A DNA stretch of 11,893 nucleotides from Rhodospirillaceae bacterium (GTDB lineage: Bacteria > Pseudomonadota > Alphaproteobacteria > MPNO01 > UBA2964), in assembly GCA_002724505.1 (NCBI GenBank), contig PBOV01000107.1, positions 12,171-24,063 of the forward strand, given 5' to 3'. Below the pieces are notes generated by a model. That model searched no databases. It saw only the letters and a program-made list of their open reading frames with translations, and had not been told where the DNA came from. Positions 6,568-11,893 of the stretch are shown one piece after another; position 1 is the first letter of the stretch; every line of letters starts with the position of its first letter. The translations under genes and the position numbers were made by a program.

Positions 6568-7967
6568 TGGACACAGATCGTGGCGTCCCGACAATCGCTG
6601 AAGCTGCGCGCCAAATCAAGGCGGGCATGCTGTCTCCGGTTACATTAATAAAAAACTGTCTGTCTCGTATTGATCAATATGAGCCCACCATACAGGCATT
6701 TCATGTAATCTTTGCTGATGAGGCTCTTGCAGCCGCAGAAACTGCCGAAAAAGAGATTGAAGCCGGACATTATCGTGGTCCATTGCACGGAATTCCAATC
6801 GGGCTGAAAGATGTCTTCTATCTCAAAGGCTACAAGACGACCTCAAATTCCCGCGTGATGCAGAACTTCCAGGCTGATGAAGATGCGGCAGTGGTCACGA
6901 GACTACGTGACGCCGGCGCGATCTTTATAGGCCAACTCAATACCTATGAATTTACCTTTGGTGGCCGACCAACCTTCGACGCTCTATACCCTCCCGCCCG
7001 CAACCCGTGGGATGTCACGCGATCTACCGGCGGATCGAGCAGCGGATCGGGGGCAACAGTTGCCGCCGGGTTTTGTCTCGGTGCGCTTGGGAGTGATGCG
7101 GGTGGTTCAATCCGCACGCCCTCTGCTTTTTGTGGAATCTCGGGAATGAAGGCGACCTTCGGGAGGGTCAGCGCCTTTGGCGATTTACCACTATCCTTCT
7201 CGTTCGACTGTGTTGGGCCGATGACCTGGACTAGCGAGGATAGCGCCCTGATGCTTCAGGTGCTGGCTGGCTATGACGAACGCGATCCCAGCGGGGTTGA
7301 AACACCGGTGCCGGACTATGTTGCACCACTCAATGACGGCGTACGCGGCCTCAAGGTTGGTATGCTTCGTCATTTCTATACGAAAGACTTTGAAGCCCCA
7401 CTGGAAATTGTCAAAGCCATTGATGGGGTCGGCAATACGCTCCAAGATGTTGGAGCAACTTTGGGGGAGATAAATGTCTCCCCCCTAATTGACTGGCATG
7501 CCGTAGGGCGGATTATCCTGCCCGCCGAGGCTTATGCCATTCACGAAGAAAATCTTCAAAATCGTTGGGAAGAATTCGGACCGCTCGCCCGCAACCGGAT
7601 GATGCTTGGCAGTCTAGTTCGTGCGGTTGATTACATTCAGGCACAACGGCGACGCACCGAGCTGCTGGAAGAAATCGAAACTGCGCTGGCTGAATATGAT
7701 GTCATCATCACAACGGCCATGCTGACCCCGCAACCACCACTAGACGACAAAGCACCATTTCCCTTTCTCAACGTCCCGATGATTGCTGTCCCCTTCAATT
7801 TAACACTTCACCCTGTTCAGACAGTCCGGGCGGGGTTCTTTGATGACGGAATGCCTATTGGTGCACAAATTGTAGGGCGCAACTGGGATGAGGCAACCGT
7901 TCTTAAGGTAGCCCATAGCTTTGAGAAAAACGCCGGCCAACTCAAACGCTTCCCTAATTTAAACTAA
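6564..7967 (+). CDS. amidase-signature family hydrolase (AtzE/GatA-like)
   Basis: The 467-residue product carries the complete Ser-cisSer-Lys catalytic triad of the amidase signature family. Lys82 is in GIPIGLKDVFY, the cis-Ser is Ser158 in STGGSSSGSGA, and the nucleophile is Ser182 in GSDAGGSIRTPS. The Lys-to-Ser and Ser-to-Ser spacings (76 and 24) match the family. The C-terminal part has the usual FNLTLHPVQTVRAGF and GMPIGAQIVGRNWDE segments. These enzymes hydrolyse amides, carbamoyl or ureido compounds in the cytoplasm. The substrate is not readable, but the small AtzG-like partner points to the AtzE/GatA branch. I chose the ATG at 6564 because it overlaps the preceding stop and has AAAGGA five bases upstream. 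The frame is open further upstream to 6510, but that stretch lies inside the preceding gene and shows no family similarity. A second ATG directly follows (6567). Confidence 0.95.
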   Translation: MMDTDRGVPTIAEAARQIKAGMLSPVTLIKNCLSRIDQYEPTIQAFHVIFADEALAAAETAEKEIEAGHYRGPLHGIPIGLKDVFYLKGYKTTSNSRVMQNFQADEDAAVVTRLRDAGAIFIGQLNTYEFTFGGRPTFDALYPPARNPWDVTRSTGGSSSGSGATVAAGFCLGALGSDAGGSIRTPSAFCGISGMKATFGRVSAFGDLPLSFSFDCVGPMTWTSEDSALMLQVLAGYDERDPSGVETPVPDYVAPLNDGVRGLKVGMLRHFYTKDFEAPLEIVKAIDGVGNTLQDVGATLGEINVSPLIDWHAVGRIILPAEAYAIHEENLQNRWEEFGPLARNRMMLGSLVRAVDYIQAQRRRTELLEEIETALAEYDVIITTAMLTPQPPLDDKAPFPFLNVPMIAVPFNLTLHPVQTVRAGFFDDGMPIGAQIVGRNWDEATVLKVAHSFEKNAGQLKRFPNLN

Positions 7968-7982
7968 GCAAATTGCCGACCC

Positions 7983-7998
7983 GGTCTTGATCGAGACC
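7983..7998. promoter_or_regulatory. 16-bp near-perfect palindrome upstream of the Mo-hydroxylase gene, candidate operator
   Basis: GGTCTTGATCGAGACC is symmetric except for one T/G pair. It lies in the 85-base gap between the amidase and the Mo-hydroxylase gene. A TATAAA hexamer at 8021-8026, about 25 bases on, could be a -10 box, which would put the palindrome near -40, a common place for a regulator site. As RNA it could form a six-pair stem with a GAUC loop, but no U-tract follows, so it is a poor terminator. No recognised regulator lies in the window. Confidence 0.35.
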
Positions 7999-8015
7999 TT
8001 AGAGGGCGTCAGGAT

Positions 8016-8037
8016 AGCGTTATAAACAAGAGACGCT
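8016..8037 (+). promoter_or_regulatory. candidate -10 element within a small inverted repeat before the Mo-hydroxylase gene
   Basis: AGCGT (8016-8020) and ACGCT (8033-8037) flank a 12-base loop that starts with TATAAA. The region is just upstream of the GGAGG ribosome-binding site (8044-8048). A -35 box is not evident (TTAGAG at 7999-8004 is a weak match with a 16-base spacer), so the promoter call is tentative. Confidence 0.25.
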
Positions 8038-8052
8038 GTCTAGGGAGGGATT

Positions 8053-10374
8053 GTGGGACAATTTGCAATGGGTCAGTCAGTACCCCGCACCGAAGACCCA
8101 CGTTTGCTGCGCGGTGGTGGCCGCTATGTTGACGACATCAGATTACCAAACGAATGCCATGCCTACATGCTGCGCACGCCGCATGCCCATGCACGTATCG
8201 TTAGTATCGACACCAAACCGGCACAAACAATGCCCGGCGTCATTGCAGTCTATACCGGCGTAGACTGGGTGGAGGACGGTCACGGTCAACATCCGGCTGG
8301 CCACAACCGGGTTCGCAGGGATGGCTCCCCTTTATACGTTCCCACGCGCAACGCCATCGCGCATGAAGCGGTTAAAGTCACCGGCGATATTGTCGCTATG
8401 ATAGTCGCGGAGTCCGTCAATCTGGGTAAAGACGCTGCCGAAAAAATCGTCGTCGAATACGACCTAATGCCAGTGATTACAGAAGGCACTCAAGCACGAG
8501 CGGAAGGCGCACCGGTTTTGCATGAAGGCTGCGAAGATAATGAAGGATATTTTTATACGGCTGGCGACAAGGAAGCCGTAGAAGCAGCCATCGCATCAGC
8601 ATATCACGTTACCCGGCTGCGGACTAAGATTAATCGAATTACCGCCAATACGATGGAACCCCGTTCCTGTATTGGCGATTACGATCACCGGTTTGACCGT
8701 TATATTCTGATGGGGGGCACACAGCGCCCACATCTCCTGCGAAAAACACTAGCGAGTGACGTTTTCGGCGTACCAGAGACGGCTGTTAAAATGGTCACGC
8801 CAGATGTCGGCGGTAGCTTCGGTATGAAGGGAGGACACGCGCCCGAAAATCATGCCTGTATGTGGGCCGCTAAGAAAATTGGCCGCCCGGTCCGTTGGGT
8901 ATGCGAACGCAGTGACGGGCACGTTACGGACTATCATGATCGCGATCAGCTCACCGACGCCGAGCTTGCCCTTAGCGAGACGGGTGAGTTTCTTGCCTTA
9001 AAAGTCAGCAATATATGCAATATTGGTGCCTGGCTCGATCCCGGCGGAACAATTTCTCCTGCCGGTCATCTTGGCGGATTAGCCGCCACCTACAAGACGC
9101 CATTGATTTATGCCGAGGCTTCAGCGGTCTTTACCAATACTAGCGCTAATGGGCCATTCCGAGGCTCAGGCAGACCCGAAGCGTCCTATGTCATGGAACG
9201 GCTCATCGATAATGCAGCGCGGGAGATGAATTTAGATCGGGCAAAAATTCGCCTGCAAAATATTGTCCCACCGGAGGAAATGCCGTTTAAAACGGGATTA
9301 ATTTATACGCTCGATTGTGGCGAGTTTGGCGCCAATATGGATAACACCCTAAAGATGGGTGACTATAATGGTTTTGAAATCCGCCGCGAAGATGCCCGTA
9401 AGGAGGGTAAGCTTCGTGGTCTTGGCATCGCCAACTTCATTGAACAAACCGCGCAACTCGATGGCGAAACGGTCAGTATTCAGTTTGATCAGTCCGGCAC
9501 CGTGACGGTCATACCCGGCTCTGTTGATCACGGGCAAGGTCATGATACAATGTACAAAATAGTTGTTTCTGATGCGTTAGGGATTGACGAAGAAGATATC
9601 CGTGTCTCCTACGGAGATACGGATTCGCTACCCTATGGTGGTGGCACTTACGCCTCTCGGACCGCAATCCTTGGAAGTTCCGCAGCGGTCCGGGCTATCG
9701 ACAAAATTCTTGAAAAAGGAACCCTTATAGCAGCGCATATTCTGGAAGCGGCCGACGCCGATATCGAGTTCAAGGATGGTGCTTTCAGGGTTGTCGGAAC
9801 GGACAAAAAGGTCACCATCCAGGAAGTAGCCAAAGCTGCTTACCGCAGCGACCTGCTGCCGGAAGGGATGGAGCGCGGCCTCTTCGACACCGATACATTT
9901 ACGCCAGGCACACCCACCTTTCCCAATGGCTGTCACGTCGTGGAAGTCGAAATTGAGCCCGAAACGGGCACCACGGAGATCCTGAAATATTCCGTCACCG
10001 ATGATGTCGGTACTGTGATCAATGCGCTGACACTAGAAGGTCAAATTCATGGTGGTATAGGCCAAGGGGTCGGGCAAGCATTCACTGAGGGTATTCAGTA
10101 TGATAGCGACGGCCAGCTGCTAACTGGATCGTTCCTCGATTACGGAATGCCGCGAGCCGATGACATGTGTAGTTTCGACTTAGACAACAACCCGGTACCA
10201 ACTAAGTTAAACCCTGTCGGCGCAAAGGGGGCTGGCGAGGCGGGCAATGTTGGGGCCCTTGCCGCAATCATGAATGCTGTAGTTGATGCCCTGGCTCCCC
10301 TTGGCATTGAGAATTTGGATATGCCCGCCACGCCAGAGAAAGTCTGGCGCGCTATTCAGGAAGCTAGCGCATGA
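8053..10374 (+). CDS. molybdopterin-binding large subunit, xanthine dehydrogenase/aldehyde oxidase (CoxL-like) family
   Basis: This 773-residue protein is full length for the molybdenum hydroxylase large subunit. It starts with the family's GQSVPRTEDPRLLRGGGRYV. Cofactor and active-site segments follow in order: GGTQRPH (221-227), GGSFGMKGGH (253-262), PFRGSGRPEA (368-377), DHGQGHDTM (492-500), YGDTDSLPYGGGTYASRT (520-537) and KGAGEAGNVG (725-734), where Glu729 is the expected catalytic base. The active-site loop is the aldehyde-oxidase-like FRGSGRPEA, not the AYRCSFR loop of form I CO dehydrogenase, so the substrate is more likely an aldehyde or N-heterocycle. The start is GTG at 8053, with GGAGG four bases upstream; the ATG at 8068 would be too far from that site. 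Such enzymes need a 2Fe-2S small subunit and usually an FAD medium subunit, but neither is encoded in the window. The stop is three bases from the convergent GMC gene. Confidence 0.95.
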   Translation: MGQFAMGQSVPRTEDPRLLRGGGRYVDDIRLPNECHAYMLRTPHAHARIVSIDTKPAQTMPGVIAVYTGVDWVEDGHGQHPAGHNRVRRDGSPLYVPTRNAIAHEAVKVTGDIVAMIVAESVNLGKDAAEKIVVEYDLMPVITEGTQARAEGAPVLHEGCEDNEGYFYTAGDKEAVEAAIASAYHVTRLRTKINRITANTMEPRSCIGDYDHRFDRYILMGGTQRPHLLRKTLASDVFGVPETAVKMVTPDVGGSFGMKGGHAPENHACMWAAKKIGRPVRWVCERSDGHVTDYHDRDQLTDAELALSETGEFLALKVSNICNIGAWLDPGGTISPAGHLGGLAATYKTPLIYAEASAVFTNTSANGPFRGSGRPEASYVMERLIDNAAREMNLDRAKIRLQNIVPPEEMPFKTGLIYTLDCGEFGANMDNTLKMGDYNGFEIRREDARKEGKLRGLGIANFIEQTAQLDGETVSIQFDQSGTVTVIPGSVDHGQGHDTMYKIVVSDALGIDEEDIRVSYGDTDSLPYGGGTYASRTAILGSSAAVRAIDKILEKGTLIAAHILEAADADIEFKDGAFRVVGTDKKVTIQEVAKAAYRSDLLPEGMERGLFDTDTFTPGTPTFPNGCHVVEVEIEPETGTTEILKYSVTDDVGTVINALTLEGQIHGGIGQGVGQAFTEGIQYDSDGQLLTGSFLDYGMPRADDMCSFDLDNNPVPTKLNPVGAKGAGEAGNVGALAAIMNAVVDALAPLGIENLDMPATPEKVWRAIQEASA

Positions 10375-10377
10375 TAG

Positions 10378-11893
10378 TTATTCCTCGAGGATTGCCGCCG
10401 ACATCTTTTCACCAATCATGATGGTGGAAATATTAGTATTAGCACAGGGCACCATCGGCATTATTGAGGCATCGCATATCCTAAGGCCCTGAACACCGTA
10501 AACCCTGCCCGATGGATCAGTGACCGCACCAGGGTCGTCTTCCGCTCCCATGCGACATGTACAGGAAGCGTGCCAATGTCCAAGAACAGTCTTACGAATC
10601 CACTCCTCAATCGTGGAGTCATCCTCCAGTAATTCTGCAATAGTCGGACCCGTAGAGATCATATTCTCGATTATATATTTTCGAGCAAAGGATGACGCAT
10701 CCATCAACTGAGCACCAATCCAAGTCTGAAAGCGGTTGAAATTACTATAGACGCCGACTTTACGGGCTCTTGTCCCATAGCTGACCGGGAATACATCAAG
10801 TACAACATCCTGAATTTCTGGTTTTGCACAGAGCCTTGCCATCACTCGAACACCGGCAATCATACGGTCCATATCTCGGCGATCGGAGCACATGTTGAAA
10901 TCGACGTTGGGCTCTCCGAAAATATCATCTCCGTTCAACGTCACCTCGCCGGTCGAGTAGGATTTATTGACCCAAAGCTGCATGATACCCATGCGATCAC
11001 CGATTGGGTGCCATGCCGCACGATTTGTTGGAACAATATACATATCACCTGCGGGCACACCTTCATGACCCGAAGACCAGCGAACAGCAGCTATCATATG
11101 GGTTGGCAGCCCGGGTGTAAGCCGGGCGCCTTTCTTTAAATAAGCCCCAAAATTAACGCCGGGATGCTCCATCAAGTTTTTACCAACCCCAGGACGGTCA
11201 GCGACGACATCAATCCCAAGCTCAGATAATTCTGATTGTGGTCCAATGCCAGACCGCATTAATAGTGGTGGCGTGTGAAGGGCGCCAGTGCAGACAATGA
11301 CTTCCTTCGCTTTAATTTCAAATTTTTCACCATGCCTAGTGACCCGAACGCCGGAAATAGTCGTACCATCTATAAGTAAGGACTCGACGTGAGCATGGTC
11401 GAGCATGTCGAAATTAGGCCGGGCACGGACATCATTCGTTAAATAAGCTGATGAGGCGGATACCCGTTTACCATCAATATTATTCATAGGGATTGGGAAA
11501 TAACCATCCTCAAAAACACCGTTTTGGTCATTCAAGTTTTTCCAACCGTCCTTTTTAGCAGCCTCAATCGAGGCGGCCGTAAAGCCCGGCCACTGATCTT
11601 CGAACAAACGCCGGAGCCCTATCGGTCCCTCTCCACCGTGTAAAGGGCCGTCAAAATCACGGTCACTTTCAAGTTTTTTGAAATAAGGCAGGACGGCTTC
11701 CCAGCCCCAGCCCTTTGCTCCCAGTGCTTCCCACCCATCAAAATCGGAAGGTAGCCCGCGGTTGGCGCACATGCCATTTACCGAAGAGCCTCCTCCGATA
11801 ACACGCCCCTGATTGTATCGCCTTTCCGGGCGATTATCGGGCGCATTACCTGGACGCGGGAGAAAACGGGCGCTAAGACCCGGCCATGTATAC
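10378..11893 (-). CDS. GMC-family FAD-dependent alcohol dehydrogenase/oxidase, copy 2, N-terminus beyond the window
   Basis: The minus-strand frame is open to the right edge, so the first 70 or so residues with the FAD dinucleotide motif are missing. Reading from the edge it has YTWPG, then GRVIGGGSSVNGMCANRG (GMC signature 1), GALHTPPLLMRSGIG (signature 2), and at the C-terminus HWHASCTCRMG and CANTNISTIMIGEK with the catalytic His and Asn. An ATG at 11772 lies inside signature 1 and is not the start. From MCANRG to the stop it is 464 residues, exactly as in copy 1, with no gap needed; my hand count gives about 63% identity. It should oxidise a related alcohol in the cytoplasm. It converges on the Mo-hydroxylase gene with three bases between stops, so the two cannot share a terminator between them. 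Promoter and upstream partners are out of view. Confidence 0.94.
   Translation of the reverse strand, partial: YTWPGLSARFLPRPGNAPDNRPERRYNQGRVIGGGSSVNGMCANRGLPSDFDGWEALGAKGWGWEAVLPYFKKLESDRDFDGPLHGGEGPIGLRRLFEDQWPGFTAASIEAAKKDGWKNLNDQNGVFEDGYFPIPMNNIDGKRVSASSAYLTNDVRARPNFDMLDHAHVESLLIDGTTISGVRVTRHGEKFEIKAKEVIVCTGALHTPPLLMRSGIGPQSELSELGIDVVADRPGVGKNLMEHPGVNFGAYLKKGARLTPGLPTHMIAAVRWSSGHEGVPAGDMYIVPTNRAAWHPIGDRMGIMQLWVNKSYSTGEVTLNGDDIFGEPNVDFNMCSDRRDMDRMIAGVRVMARLCAKPEIQDVVLDVFPVSYGTRARKVGVYSNFNRFQTWIGAQLMDASSFARKYIIENMISTGPTIAELLEDDSTIEEWIRKTVLGHWHASCTCRMGAEDDPGAVTDPSGRVYGVQGLRICDASIMPMVPCANTNISTIMIGEKMSAAILEE

Noticed and set aside
7983..7998. Rho-independent terminator after the amidase
   Set aside because: The stem is there, but the following bases (TTAGAGGG) contain no U-tract, so a regulatory site fits better.
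8053..10374. CO dehydrogenase (CoxL form I) identity for the Mo-hydroxylase
   Set aside because: The active-site loop reads FRGSGRPEA rather than the AYRCSFR loop of form I CoxL, and no coxM or coxS gene is adjacent.
10378..11772. GMC copy 2 as a complete gene starting at the ATG at 11772
   Set aside because: The frame stays open to the window edge, and the upstream codons encode the conserved GRVIGGGSSVNG signature, so the ATG is internal.

Overview
The window looks like chromosomal DNA of a Gram-negative heterotroph, most probably a proteobacterium. An alphaproteobacterium from a marine or soil lineage is my best guess from the gene families, the roughly 50% GC judged by eye, and the dense packing. 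No ribosomal or phylogenetic marker is present, so this placement is soft. All the genes are metabolic or transport genes. There is no tRNA, rRNA, CRISPR array, insertion sequence or phage gene.

Left part (1-2644, plus strand): a translationally coupled three-gene operon. It holds a family III (CaiB/BaiF) CoA-transferase-like protein whose 5' end is cut by the window edge, an SCP-x/thiolase-fold protein, and a DUF35 zinc-ribbon/OB-fold protein. The junctions are ATGA and TAATG overlaps. Both larger proteins lack the usual catalytic nucleophile: Thr replaces Asp in the CaiB-like protein, and there is no Cys in the thiolase-like protein. The thiolase-DUF35 pairing recalls the Ltp2-ChsH2 retro-aldolase of steroid side-chain degradation. 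The trio probably handles an acyl-CoA intermediate in the breakdown of a branched or cyclic compound.

Middle (2631-6204, minus strand): a Bcr/CflA-type MFS exporter whose 3' end overlaps the DUF35 gene through a palindrome. Upstream of it lies a GFA-fold zinc protein followed closely by a GMC flavin oxidoreductase, probably one operon.

Right part (6349-10374, plus strand): a 72-residue protein that resembles AtzG/GatC-type small subunits, overlapping an amidase-signature hydrolase by 4 bases. After an 85-base gap carrying a near-perfect palindrome comes an orphan molybdenum-hydroxylase large subunit (xanthine dehydrogenase/aldehyde oxidase family). Three bases beyond its stop, a second GMC oxidoreductase converges on the minus strand and runs off the right edge. 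It is a gap-free paralogue of the first, about 63% identical by hand count over 464 residues.

Taken together the region reads as an accessory catabolic cluster: alcohol oxidation (two GMC enzymes), aldehyde or heterocycle hydroxylation (Mo-hydroxylase), C-N bond hydrolysis (amidase), acyl-CoA chain cleavage (CaiB-like, thiolase-like, DUF35) and export (MFS). The substrate cannot be read from the sequence. The observations most worth following up are the nucleophile-less CaiB/thiolase/DUF35 trio and the AtzG-like/amidase pair.
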